A stretch of DNA of 64,000 nt from an uncultured Spartobacteria bacterium (GCA_937919825.1 CALFPA010000068.1:1-64000); one strand, 5' to 3'; positions 26,690-36,152 are shown, numbered from the stretch's first letter. The notes: a model not told the origin generated them from the letters alone. A program made the numbers and translations.

Positions 26690-27502
26690 TCAGTTCCTCG
26701 CGGGCTGGCCGACGGCGGCGAGGTAAATGACGAATTCCTCGCGTCCATCGACGCCGAGCCATTTGTCGATGGCGGATTGGTGATACGAGAGGAGCGGGCA
26801 GGCGCCGAGGCCGAGGGCGGTGGCGGCGAGGAGGGCATTTTGGCAGGCGTGGCCGGCCTCCATCGCGATCATGCGGTGGGCGGTGAAGGCATATTTCCAC
26901 TCCGTGCGGTAGGGTGTGGCAGTCCAAATCAGCACGGCTGCCGCGCCCGCGACGGTGCGTTCGCCGTAGCAGGGGGCGAGGAGTTTTTCGGGAGATTTTG
27001 GATTTTCATCGATAACGACCAAGGAATGTGTCGCCGGCTCGTAGCGATAGATGCCGGGTTTGAGTCCACCGACATTGGCCGCGCTGATGTAGGTTTCGAG
27101 GGGGTAGCGTCCGCCGGCGGAGGGGGCGGTGTGGAAGTTGGTGTCGACCATGCCTTGCGCGGCCCAAAGGAGGAAAGCGAGGTCGGCGAGGGGTAGTGGT
27201 TCCATGGAAAACTCCCGCACGCTCCGGCGCGACTCGAGCAGCGTTTTGAAATCCACGGATCGAGCAGCAGGCTTTGGCAGGGCGATGCGGCGTGCGTTCG
27301 ACGGGGAGGATTTGGTCGCGGGCGGGGCGGGGAGTCCTTTTTCGCGGTCGCTTTGCGGGCGCCAGTCGCCGTTGTAGCCCTTGAGAAACATCCGCAACTG
27401 GTCGTAGGAAAAGGCGTCCAGCGGGCGGGCAGGGGAATCCTCGGCGAGCAGGGTGGCGCAGGCGCAAACGAGCAGTGCCGAAATACGGAGCAGGAGCCTC
27501 AC
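26690..27502 (-). CDS. Exported SagB-type FMN nitroreductase/dehydrogenase
   Basis: This encodes 270 residues from a GTG at 27502. The first 20 residues look like a Sec signal peptide. The nitroreductase core has SRRSVREFSMEPL (91-103), PSAGGRYPLETY (127-138) and EAGHACQNALLAATALGLG (215-233), the SagB/ThcOx pattern. SagB enzymes oxidise azolines to azoles in thiazole/oxazole-modified peptides. An export signal on such an enzyme is unexpected, since YcaO chemistry needs cytoplasmic ATP. It begins 5 bases after the large DUF4175-like gene and 1 base before the OYE/GltD start, so it links the trio to that operon. Confidence 0.87.
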   Translation of the reverse strand: MRLLLRISALLVCACATLLAEDSPARPLDAFSYDQLRMFLKGYNGDWRPQSDREKGLPAPPATKSSPSNARRIALPKPAARSVDFKTLLESRRSVREFSMEPLPLADLAFLLWAAQGMVDTNFHTAPSAGGRYPLETYISAANVGGLKPGIYRYEPATHSLVVIDENPKSPEKLLAPCYGERTVAGAAAVLIWTATPYRTEWKYAFTAHRMIAMEAGHACQNALLAATALGLGACPLLSYHQSAIDKWLGVDGREEFVIYLAAVGQPARN

Positions 27503-27507
27503 AGCAA

Positions 27508-30500
27508 TTAGAGCGCGCCGTTCAGGGCCTTGTAATACTCGGAAACCTTGTCGCGGAATTCCTCCGGCGCGGCGTCCGATCCGCTTTCCACCACGCCTTC
27601 GAGCATGTCGATCGTCCGGTTCACCGGGATGGCGCTGTTTGGGCCGGCTTGAAGTTGGGCCCGGGCTTCCATCAATTCGGCGGCGGCCAGTTTTTTGTGC
27701 TCTTTCATTTGGCGGATGTCGCCTTTGGCGATGGCGTCGGCGGATTGGCGGATGTGTTGGGCCGCGTTTTTGAGGGAATCGACGCGCACATTCTTGAGTG
27801 AAGCCTCGGCGTAAAGTGCGTCGGCTTTTTTTGCCATGATAGCGGCCATGCCTTCGTAGGAACCTTGTTCGGTGGAATCCACGCGCCTCGTGCCGCCGGA
27901 CATTCCGACATCGTCGGCTTTGCCGGAGGCTTGTTTTCCACCGCCTGTTGCTGCGGTTTTCGCGTCGCCCTCGGCATCGACCTGACCGCTTTGGATCGGA
28001 TCCTGGGTGCGTCGGGCTTCGATGTTTTCATCACCCGCGCCGATTTTTCCCGAACCGGCGGCGGTTTCTCCGCTGGCCATGCCCTGACGGCCGACATTCG
28101 AGCGGCCGTCCTGCTCTTTGTGGTCGGGTGCGGTGTTGCCGGATTTGCCTTGGGCACCGAAGGAGGCGATGTTGCCCTCCTTGACCTCCCAGCCAGATGG
28201 GAAATCGCTCATGGCATGATTGGTCGCGCCGTCATCGGCCTCCGAGGCGTCTTCCGGACTTTCTTGCAAAAGGTCGCTGACCAAGTCCTCGGCGGCTGTG
28301 GCGAGTTCGGCCATTGCAATTCCGGAGTCGGGCATCTCCTCGCGGTCGATGGCTTCGGTAGTGATTTTGTCGGCGTCGGCTTTTTCTCCGAGCCACATTT
28401 CGCAGGCGTCGAGTCGCTCTTGGGCCTCGCCCATCTTTTTCATCAGCGCATCCTCCTTGGCGTAGCCCTTGTCCTTCGCTTCGAAATCCTTCTCCGTTCC
28501 GTCGGGGTTGGTTTCCTCCTTCGCGATCTGCTCTATCTCCTCGAAAATGGAAAACACATCCTCGACGAGGTCGTTGGCGGTATTCATTTCGGCGAAAATG
28601 TGCAGATCGGTGGGAACCTCCAGCAGGGCCTCCTTGGTGTTTTTGACCATCTCGGCGTAGGCGTCCTCCATTTTATCGACCAAATCCGTGTCGTGGTTGG
28701 CTTGGGCTTTCACGGCGTCGATCGATTCGCGCATCTTCTTGTGGAGGTCTTGGATTTTCTCGAGCTTTTCCTTGGCCTCGCCGACAGCTTCGATGAAGTC
28801 GACGGTTTTTTCCTTTTCCTCAGTCAAATTCAACTGCTCGAGCGAGGATTTGAGGGCTTCGAGTTTGCGGATGGCGGATTCTTGGGGGGGCTTGGCCTCT
28901 TCGAGGCGTTGTTGATCGAGGTTTTCGGCGGCGAGGACCATGTCTTTTTGAATAGCCTCTTTTTCGGCCTGGTCGGCGGCTTGGTTGATGCTGAGGGCGA
29001 AGGCGGCATCGGCGGTCTCCGTCTGCTTCGCGTCCTCGCGAGCGGTGCGAATGAAGGCTTTCACATCCTCGGCCAGCGCGTCTTGAGCATCGACCATGTC
29101 GGGGGAGGCTTTGCTTTTGGTGGTGGCGAGGTCCGAGGTTTTGGTGAGGAGATCCTTTTGGCTTTTGATGAGTGTGTCGAGCATCGCGGCGAGGCCGGTG
29201 AGGCGGCCGTCTTTCAGCGATTCCTCCATCGAGGTTTCTGCAGGCGAGAGTTGGCGCAGGATGCGGTTCTGACAATCCAGTGCCTCCTTGGCGAATTCCC
29301 CGCGCCGCTCGGGCGCGCCATGGGCGGCGGATTTCAAAGCCTCCACGGCGTGGGACGATTCGTTCAAATACAGCTTCTGCCCGACCTCGGTGAGCGCACC
29401 AAGAGGTTGGATCGGGTTGTCGAGAAGGCCCTTCAAAACCTCGCGAATTTTTTCCTGCTTCGTCGCGGCTTCCAGCCACTTCGCGGGGTCGTTGTTTTTG
29501 AGATTCCCGGCGAGCTTTTCGGTCTCCTCGATGTTGGCTTTCTGGAGTTCGAGCAATTGGTCGATGCCCGTCGCGGCGGAATTCGCGAGTTCGTTTTTCT
29601 TCGCCAGCAATTCCTCGGTCGTCGGAGTGGTGAAAACGACGGAGTCGGAGATTTGCTCGTTCGGTTTTTCGGGGTGGGTGTCGCGGGCGACGATGCGGAA
29701 GGCCAATTTCTTTCCGGGCGCGGCGGTGATGTCGGCGCTCCAGATTTGGTTGAACGCCGGGCGGCCTTCGACTTTCCAGGATTTGAGGGTTGTTGCGGGG
29801 GCCTCGGGGGTTTGGTCCGGTGGGAGTTGCTGCACCTCGACTTCGGTGAGACCGTAGTCATCCTTCACCTCGAAGTGAATCTGCGGCCGTGCGCCCGCTG
29901 GCAAAATGCTCGCTTCGGTTGGTTCTACGATTTGGATTTCCGGTGGTTCGTCGGGTTGAACCGTTACGGCGATTTCCTCGGTGACGGCGACGGCTTCTCC
30001 TTCTTTCGCCTCGAATTTGAGGGAGGCTCCGGGCGCAAGAACCGCTTCCGCAGCCCATGCGCGCGGGTTTTTATCAACCGAAGTCAAGGGCACGGCATTC
30101 TGGACCGCCCCCGAGAGAACCACGCCTGAGAGGTCGGCGTTGGATTGGACGGAGACTTGGAGGCGAGACCCGGACTTGGCGACGAGTGGGTCTTTTTGAA
30201 GATCGAGTTTGGTCGGCGCGAGGCGGGTGTGGGCGGGAGGTGTGAGCGTTGCCGCGATGCCTGTAAAAGCCGTCGGTGCCTTGGTTGTAACGGTGAACCA
30301 TTTGCTCGGATACGAATCGCCCGCACGGAAACGATACTTCAGCGTGGTGGCCAGGCGGGGGATTTGTCTGGAGAAAGTCTCCTCGCTGCCGCTGGTAATT
30401 TTGCCGAGCGAAACGGTCTCGTCGGGCCCATCGGAGGAATCCATTTCCAGGAAAACCTCGTGGCCTTTGAAGCCTTGCGCCTTGCAGTTCAGCAAAACGC

Positions 30501-31104
30501 CTTGGCCGGTCGGGATCGTCGTGTCGCCGGGCGTGACTTCGATAATTTTCGTAAGCGTCGGGAGTTCGATGGGGCTGAAGGGATTCACCGCTCGCCACAG
30601 CGCGATGAACCATGGCTTGCCGTAAACCATGCCCGGAGCCGCGAGCACGACGACGAGGCTCAGGCACGCGATGAGGCTCCACTTGTGGGCCTTGCGGTCC
30701 TTGAGCTGACGGAGGTCGAGTTTGTCCAAATCGGGGAAGCCATTTTTGAGATAGGCCGACTTGAAGCGGTCGTTCGACGGCTCGCGTGAGAATTGCAGGA
30801 AATTGATGAGGCGGTTGTCGAGATCGGGGAAGGTTTTTTCGAGCGCGGCGGCGATTCCCTCGTGCGAGTAGGCGCGGGACAACGCCGACCAAACCAGCCA
30901 AACCGTGCCCGCAAAAAGCAGCACGAGTGGAATCCAAGCCCCCACGCGCCCGGCCTGCTCCAGCCGGACCAGAAGATCCACCCAGCCCGCAATAAAGAGC
31001 GCTCCGCAAATCGCAGCCAGGCCCCACTTGAGCTTCACCATCGCGTGCCAAGCCGTCATGCGGCGGCGGACTTTTTGAAGCGTGCGGGTGAGTTTGGGAT
31101 CCAC
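27508..31104 (-). CDS. Very large DUF4175-like membrane/coiled-coil protein
   Basis: This encodes 1198 residues from a GTG. Three hydrophobic helices lie in the first 165 residues (WGLAAICGALFIAGWVDLL, IPLVLLFAGTVWLVWSAL, LIACLSLVVVLAAPGMV). A beta-rich periplasmic region (about 180-480) and a long Glu/Lys/Ala coiled-coil region (about 500-920) follow. The C-terminus has a low-complexity Gly/Asp stretch and a helical tail. This resembles DUF4175-type proteins that accompany MoxR/DUF58/VWA operons. A scaffold role in the inner membrane is inferred. It is 8 bases from its upstream neighbour. Confidence 0.8.
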   Translation of the reverse strand: MDPKLTRTLQKVRRRMTAWHAMVKLKWGLAAICGALFIAGWVDLLVRLEQAGRVGAWIPLVLLFAGTVWLVWSALSRAYSHEGIAAALEKTFPDLDNRLINFLQFSREPSNDRFKSAYLKNGFPDLDKLDLRQLKDRKAHKWSLIACLSLVVVLAAPGMVYGKPWFIALWRAVNPFSPIELPTLTKIIEVTPGDTTIPTGQGVLLNCKAQGFKGHEVFLEMDSSDGPDETVSLGKITSGSEETFSRQIPRLATTLKYRFRAGDSYPSKWFTVTTKAPTAFTGIAATLTPPAHTRLAPTKLDLQKDPLVAKSGSRLQVSVQSNADLSGVVLSGAVQNAVPLTSVDKNPRAWAAEAVLAPGASLKFEAKEGEAVAVTEEIAVTVQPDEPPEIQIVEPTEASILPAGARPQIHFEVKDDYGLTEVEVQQLPPDQTPEAPATTLKSWKVEGRPAFNQIWSADITAAPGKKLAFRIVARDTHPEKPNEQISDSVVFTTPTTEELLAKKNELANSAATGIDQLLELQKANIEETEKLAGNLKNNDPAKWLEAATKQEKIREVLKGLLDNPIQPLGALTEVGQKLYLNESSHAVEALKSAAHGAPERRGEFAKEALDCQNRILRQLSPAETSMEESLKDGRLTGLAAMLDTLIKSQKDLLTKTSDLATTKSKASPDMVDAQDALAEDVKAFIRTAREDAKQTETADAAFALSINQAADQAEKEAIQKDMVLAAENLDQQRLEEAKPPQESAIRKLEALKSSLEQLNLTEEKEKTVDFIEAVGEAKEKLEKIQDLHKKMRESIDAVKAQANHDTDLVDKMEDAYAEMVKNTKEALLEVPTDLHIFAEMNTANDLVEDVFSIFEEIEQIAKEETNPDGTEKDFEAKDKGYAKEDALMKKMGEAQERLDACEMWLGEKADADKITTEAIDREEMPDSGIAMAELATAAEDLVSDLLQESPEDASEADDGATNHAMSDFPSGWEVKEGNIASFGAQGKSGNTAPDHKEQDGRSNVGRQGMASGETAAGSGKIGAGDENIEARRTQDPIQSGQVDAEGDAKTAATGGGKQASGKADDVGMSGGTRRVDSTEQGSYEGMAAIMAKKADALYAEASLKNVRVDSLKNAAQHIRQSADAIAKGDIRQMKEHKKLAAAELMEARAQLQAGPNSAIPVNRTIDMLEGVVESGSDAAPEEFRDKVSEYYKALNGAL

Positions 31105-31112
31105 GGGAGGGA

Positions 31113-31757
31113 TTAGAATTGCACCGAGGGATCAGGGGTTTTCGTCACCACGATGTTGTCAACGGAGCCGTCTTTCATGAACCAGACAAAAAGAGTCATG
31201 AACCGAACTTGCTGCAAATGCTTGAGCGCCTCTGGCGACAGTGCGACCCCTGGAAACTCCAAGCTCACAGAAGTCCATTCTGGTGATGCGGGAGTATTTG
31301 CGACCTTGCTTTTGTAAATCATGCGCAAGTCCTGAAGCGTCGGTTGATCGTTCGGTCGAACGCCTGGTGCCCAGCGATATCCTGCGAAATAAACCCGCGA
31401 GGGGCCACCCTTCACATCGAGCGTGCATTTGTAGCGGAAGCCCGGCTCGAGCACGAAAGGGATCGTCTCCATTTTGGCCCCGCCCTCGCCGGGCATCGGT
31501 GAACCTTTTTGATATTCGGCATCCGGACGCAGATGAACGACTCCACCCTTGCCGCCGTCGTTGCCGGTCGTCACCTGCATCTTGTTTTGCACGTAGTAGG
31601 AATTCCCCGTCCACTCGTAGTCTGTGATCCATCCGGTGGGAGGATTCGCGCCGTCGTCGAAATTGCTTTTGACAAGGGTGACTTCCTCGTTCGCGTGGAG
31701 GTTCGAAAAAGCCAGCGTGGCGGCAACGAGACCGGGAAGGACGATGGAGTATCTCAT
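31113..31757 (-). CDS. Secreted beta-rich protein, carbohydrate-binding-like
   Basis: This encodes 214 residues with a signal peptide cleaved near SNLHANE. The mature part reads like a jelly-roll: SNFDDGANPPTGW at the start, FVLEPGFRYKCTLDVKGG in the middle and VWFMKDGSVDNIVVTK at the end, a layout seen in carbohydrate-binding or ligand-binding beta-sandwich modules. No catalytic domain is attached. It lies 44 bases after the upstream VWA gene and 8 bases before the DUF4175-like gene, so it is part of the MoxR-type operon. Confidence 0.75.
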   Translation of the reverse strand: MRYSIVLPGLVAATLAFSNLHANEEVTLVKSNFDDGANPPTGWITDYEWTGNSYYVQNKMQVTTGNDGGKGGVVHLRPDAEYQKGSPMPGEGGAKMETIPFVLEPGFRYKCTLDVKGGPSRVYFAGYRWAPGVRPNDQPTLQDLRMIYKSKVANTPASPEWTSVSLEFPGVALSPEALKHLQQVRFMTLFVWFMKDGSVDNIVVTKTPDPSVQF

Positions 31758-31801
31758 AGGGTTTGAATTTGAGTTAATCAGCGGAGGTTGACAAGGGGTT
31801 C

Positions 31802-34012
31802 TCATGGCATTTGGCGGGTGCGGCGGGCGAACCAGGTGGCAGCGAAGAGGCCCATGACGATGACCACGGCGGGCCAGTTCCGCCAGAGGGTTTGGAATTC
31901 CGAAAAACTTTCCTCCTTGGCTTTGAGGTTGAAGTTCATCATCGCGGAGTTCAGGGACTCGGGGGTCTCGAAATACGAGCCGCCGCTGGCGCTGGAGATG
32001 GCCTGGAGGACTTCGAAATTCGCCGGGCGGGGGGAGGTTTCGGGCGAAAAGGGTTTTACGAAAAAGCTCATGGGTTTGCTCGTCACGGTCTTGCCGTCGA
32101 GTTTGGCCGTGGCGGTGACGCGGTAGGCTCCGGGTGAGTCGCCTTTGAATTCCACGCTGTAGCCTCCAAACGAATCGCCGGAGGCCGTGCTGACTTGACG
32201 GAGGTCCATTCGGTAGGGAATCGAGCGTCCGTCGGGGTAGACGAGCGTGGCGTCGATCGAGGAGGGCTTTTTGTCCTTCGCTTTGTCGTCCCCAAGACGG
32301 GCGTTGATGGTGATTTTTTCGCCGAGGAAAAGATCGTCGCGGTCGGTGAAAAGCTCGAGCGTGTCGGCGTTGAGGTTTTCCGCTTTGGGCAGGAGCCAGG
32401 AGACGAGTTGGGTCCAAAAGCGTTTGTAGGGTTTGGCGTCGCCGGACTCTGGGCCGAGTTGCCAGCGCCAGAGCGAGTCGGTGAGGATGACGGCGACTTT
32501 GCCCTCACCGAAGCGTTGGGTGAGCACGAGCGGAACCGTGCCTCCGGGCGTGTCGACTGTGACGAGCGACTCGGCGGCGGGCTTCGCCTGAAGGCCTGTG
32601 AAGACCGAGAGGACGGGCGGGATACTTTTCCAAAACTTCGCATCGCCGGCGAAGGCGGGGTGGGTCGCGGCTTGTGGGGTGAGTTTTACAGGAAGGGGTT
32701 TTTCGCTTTCGAGCAGGGTGGGGCTGCCTCCCTCGACGGGGAGAGCTTTGGCGAGTTCCGTGGAGGTCAAGCCGCCTTGCGTCCAGGATTTCGTGCCGCC
32801 GAGCACCACGAGGCTGCCGCCTTTTTCTACGAAATTGAGCAGGCGTTTGGCACGATCCTGGCCGAGTTCGGCGGCGTCGAGGTTGCCGAGCACGACGACT
32901 TTCAAGGACGAGAGTTGGGTTTCGTTCATGTCCGCCGTGATGCTTTCGGCCGGCGTGGCAGCCTGCGGTTTGCCGTCGCCGCCGGTGAAGAAAATCACAG
33001 GCGAGATCTGCCGGTTTTCCATCAAGACGCGGCGGAGGTATTTGTATTCCCAGCGCGGGACGCCCTCGACATAGAGCACGCGATTGCGGGCATCGACCAC
33101 TTCGATGATTCCCGTCCACTCGTTGTCGTCCTTGTTTTTCTCGCCAGTGAGAGGAACGGCGACGATGCGGGTGTTGAAAATGCCAACCTTTGGCCGCTCG
33201 ATATCAAATACAACCTCGCGCTCGCCACCGGCGTCGGGAATTTGGGTGGGTTTCTCGGCGACCTTGCGGTCGTCCTCGAACAACTGGATGGAAACCGGCG
33301 CGCCTTTCGTGCCTTGGCCCGAGACTTTGACTTTGATCTCGGTCTTCCAGCCAACGGTCACACGGCGGGCGGCGGTGACACCATCGATGCGGAGATCGGC
33401 TTCCTGCTCCCAGCCGCCGGGTTTTTCGGGTTGGAGGGTGTGAATCGGGAACGGGCGCGGGGCGGAAGCCCAGTCGTTGGTAAGCTCCAGAGTGTCGGTG
33501 CCATCGCTCAGGAGAACCATTCCTTCGATGGGCAGGCCGGCGAGGCGTTGCTCGATTTTGGTGAGCGCTTCGCGGAGGGAGGTCGAGGCGCCTTCGGGCT
33601 TCAAATCCTCGGCGGCTCCGAGCGACATGCCTTCGCTGAGGGTGCCGTCGAACGAGTAAACATCGATGTTGCACTCGGACGAGAGCTTCTTCGTCCAACC
33701 CATATCCAGCGCCTTGCGGGCTGTCTCCCAGCGGCTCGGAGCGGAGTCCGAGGTTTTGAGGTTCATGCTGCGTGAGGTGTCCACGACGACGAGGAAGCGC
33801 GGCTTGAGGAGTTGGGTGATCGTGGTCTTCAGGCCCGGCATGAAAAGGCACCAGCCGAGGCCGAGGAGGGCGAGGACATGGAGACCAAAAAGCACAATCC
33901 GGAACGCGCCGGAGGGCAGGTAGCGGAACGCCGAATACGCGGCGGCAAGAACAGCTCCGCCCAAGCAGAGGGCGATGGTCAAAGTCGGGACGCTGTTTTC
34001 GAAAATGATCAT
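31802..34012 (-). CDS. VWA-domain membrane protein with glutamine-amidotransferase-like region
   Basis: This encodes 736 residues. Two hydrophobic helices at the N-terminus precede a von Willebrand A domain with MIDAS motif VVDTSRSMN and LLSDGTD. A beta-sandwich region follows, then a class-I amidotransferase-like domain (RVLYVEGVPRWEYKYLRRVL, NFVEKGGSLVVLGG) without a catalytic triad I can confirm. A C-terminal helix (WPAVVIVMGLFAATWFA) anchors it. It overlaps the upstream BatA-type gene by 4 bases. It is probably a large envelope component worked on by the MoxR ATPase. Confidence 0.85.
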   Translation of the reverse strand: MIIFENSVPTLTIALCLGGAVLAAAYSAFRYLPSGAFRIVLFGLHVLALLGLGWCLFMPGLKTTITQLLKPRFLVVVDTSRSMNLKTSDSAPSRWETARKALDMGWTKKLSSECNIDVYSFDGTLSEGMSLGAAEDLKPEGASTSLREALTKIEQRLAGLPIEGMVLLSDGTDTLELTNDWASAPRPFPIHTLQPEKPGGWEQEADLRIDGVTAARRVTVGWKTEIKVKVSGQGTKGAPVSIQLFEDDRKVAEKPTQIPDAGGEREVVFDIERPKVGIFNTRIVAVPLTGEKNKDDNEWTGIIEVVDARNRVLYVEGVPRWEYKYLRRVLMENRQISPVIFFTGGDGKPQAATPAESITADMNETQLSSLKVVVLGNLDAAELGQDRAKRLLNFVEKGGSLVVLGGTKSWTQGGLTSTELAKALPVEGGSPTLLESEKPLPVKLTPQAATHPAFAGDAKFWKSIPPVLSVFTGLQAKPAAESLVTVDTPGGTVPLVLTQRFGEGKVAVILTDSLWRWQLGPESGDAKPYKRFWTQLVSWLLPKAENLNADTLELFTDRDDLFLGEKITINARLGDDKAKDKKPSSIDATLVYPDGRSIPYRMDLRQVSTASGDSFGGYSVEFKGDSPGAYRVTATAKLDGKTVTSKPMSFFVKPFSPETSPRPANFEVLQAISSASGGSYFETPESLNSAMMNFNLKAKEESFSEFQTLWRNWPAVVIVMGLFAATWFARRTRQMP

Positions 34013-36150
34013 GCGGCGCCGGGCTTTTTGATGTGGCCGGAGAAATCCAGCTCGAGTTTTTCCCGCCCCATTGCCCCACGGCGGGAGAGGGAATTGGCAT
34101 ACCAAAATTCGATCACGGCGAGGACGAGGACGAGCCAGAGGATTTGCTCGCCGAAGGTGCGGCCCACGCGGCTTTCCTCCATCTGGGTGCGGAGCATCGG
34201 GAGGTCCGTGGCGATTTTGAGATTCACCTCACCGAGGCGCGAGGTGATTTCGGGGGCGGTGACGGGGGCGAGGTTGCTCTCACCGCGCGGGGTGTTCACC
34301 GCCAAGTCGAACTGCGAGTTTTCGCCCGAGCCGCTGGTGATTTTGTAAACGCCGGGGAGGAACATGTTCTCGGCGACGAAGACGGTTCGGCCGTCGGCGG
34401 CATTGGCACGGACGGGGATGTTTTTTCCATCCGGGCCGGTGATCTTGGGTGCCTCGGACATGCCGGGGAAAAGTTCGTTGAGAATCACGGTGCCGGTGCC
34501 CTCGATATAAGGCGCGGATTGTGGCGAGGAGTAGTCCGCGCACTGCACGAGTATCGGAAGGTAAAACGGCGAAAGCGGGAAATCGCTGGTCGAGCGGTCG
34601 GCGGAAACGGCGAACAGGAGCACCTTGCCGTTGCCGTAGGGTTTTTCGATCAGGAACGGCTCTTGGGTGTTCATCGAAACCAAAACCTCGGCGCCAGGCT
34701 CGACTTTTGAAATGGCGGCGGAGCGGCGGAGCGAGACTGAGGGGGAAGCGGAGCCCTCGCGGAGCGGGCGGATGAGCGGGTGCATGGCTTTGTCCCAGGA
34801 GAGGGATTTTTTCGCCTTGGTGGGCGGCACCTGCTCCATCGCGCCAGGGAATGCGGGCAGGAACGGCAGACTCTTGTAATCGTTCGGCGAGGCTTTCATG
34901 CCGGGAAAAACCACGAGGAATCCGCCGGCGCGGACATAGGTCTCGAGCGCGTTGATGGCCTGGCCGGAGAGGGGGAGGGCGTTGCAAAGGATGATGCAGG
35001 CGTGGTTCTGGAGTGACTGGCTGGCGAGGGCGTCGGGGGTGACGGTGACAATGGCCTGCGGGCCGCCAAGGGCGGTTCTCAGCGCGGTTTCGACAAACAG
35101 CGTGTCGTTCTTCTCGCCCACGACGAGCACGGGCATGGACTTTTCGACATTCAGGATGAAGTGGATCGCGTTGTCCTCGGGGAGATTGTCATCGGGCGTT
35201 TCGATCTTCGCGGCGTGGAGGCCCTGGTCGAGCGGAGGGATGCGGAACTCGGCGGTCTCCGGCGCGGTGGTCGAGGTTTTGACAGCGCGGCGGCCGACCT
35301 CCTTGCCATCCACGGTGAAAACTGCCGTCGTCTCACTATTCGGGCCGGTTCGGGAAAAGGTCGTGGCGACTTTTGCCTCCACGCCCTTGCGGAGCCTCGT
35401 GGGCTGGATCGCGATCGAGGCAGGCGCGGTATTGTCGGGTGCCTCGACGCCGAGCATCGAAACAAAGACCGTGAGTTTATTCAGATCGGCGAAGGGAGAT
35501 TTTCCCGAGCTGGCGGGATCGGCCGACATGGCCTGCCACGGCACGGCTTGGTTGTCCGTGAGAATGTGGATTTCCATCTCGCGGTTCTCGTCGGATTTTT
35601 TGAGAGCCTTCACCGCTTCCTCCAGCGCGGGCCCGATCTGCGAGGTGGTGGAGGCGAGCGTGAGGTTTTTCAAACGGGTGAGGACTTCTTTTTTGTCGGC
35701 GATTGGTTCCACGACCACCGCCTCGGGTTGCTGGCGCGCGAGGTAGATGCAAACACGGTCTTTCTCGCTTAAGCCCTCGATCACTGCGGCGGCGGCCTCG
35801 AGCGCTTGGTCCCACACGGTTTTGTCCGATTTCCGGTAGCCCATGCTGGCAGAGGCATCGATCACGATGGCAACATCCCTCGGGGCCTCGCCAGACCACG
35901 CGAAGGCGCTCTTGCGGAGCATCGGCATGGCAAACGCCATTCCGATCAGGCCCATGATCAAAGTGCGGAGGAGCCAGAGGAGGAGGTTTTCGAGCCTGAC
36001 TTTGCTGGACGAGCGTTTCTCCGCGAGCTTGAGGAAGCGCAGGGTGGGGAAGGTCATCGTGACCTTGCGCCGGTTCTGCATGAGATGCAGGAAGAGTGGG
36101 ACACTGGCTCCCACGGCGGCGGCGATCAAAAAGAGCGGAGTAAGAAACAT
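34009..36150 (-). CDS. BatA-type VWA membrane protein
   Basis: This encodes 713 residues. The N-terminal BatA (aerotolerance) module is MFLTPLFLIAAAVGASVPLF followed by a second hydrophobic helix. The VWA domain has the MIDAS motif VIDASASMG and a later ILTDNQ. A long beta-rich and amidotransferase-like region follows (NALETYVRAGGFLVVFPG). A single helix near the C-terminus (EQILWLVLVLAVIEFWYA) closes it. It lies 2 bases after the DUF58 gene. It belongs with DUF58 and MoxR as a chaperone/VWA module. Confidence 0.87.
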   Translation of the reverse strand: MFLTPLFLIAAAVGASVPLFLHLMQNRRKVTMTFPTLRFLKLAEKRSSSKVRLENLLLWLLRTLIMGLIGMAFAMPMLRKSAFAWSGEAPRDVAIVIDASASMGYRKSDKTVWDQALEAAAAVIEGLSEKDRVCIYLARQQPEAVVVEPIADKKEVLTRLKNLTLASTTSQIGPALEEAVKALKKSDENREMEIHILTDNQAVPWQAMSADPASSGKSPFADLNKLTVFVSMLGVEAPDNTAPASIAIQPTRLRKGVEAKVATTFSRTGPNSETTAVFTVDGKEVGRRAVKTSTTAPETAEFRIPPLDQGLHAAKIETPDDNLPEDNAIHFILNVEKSMPVLVVGEKNDTLFVETALRTALGGPQAIVTVTPDALASQSLQNHACIILCNALPLSGQAINALETYVRAGGFLVVFPGMKASPNDYKSLPFLPAFPGAMEQVPPTKAKKSLSWDKAMHPLIRPLREGSASPSVSLRRSAAISKVEPGAEVLVSMNTQEPFLIEKPYGNGKVLLFAVSADRSTSDFPLSPFYLPILVQCADYSSPQSAPYIEGTGTVILNELFPGMSEAPKITGPDGKNIPVRANAADGRTVFVAENMFLPGVYKITSGSGENSQFDLAVNTPRGESNLAPVTAPEITSRLGEVNLKIATDLPMLRTQMEESRVGRTFGEQILWLVLVLAVIEFWYANSLSRRGAMGREKLELDFSGHIKKPGAA

Positions 36151-36152
36151 GG

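Noticed and set aside
27865-30129. Plus-strand open frame of 754 codons
   Set aside because: Antisense to the DUF4175-like gene; Leu/Gly/Val-rich sequence mirrors the Glu/Lys/Ala coiled coil on the coding strand, not a real membrane protein.
32195-33775. Plus-strand open frame of 526 codons
   Set aside because: Antisense to the VWA gene 31802-34012, which has a clear MIDAS motif and operon context.
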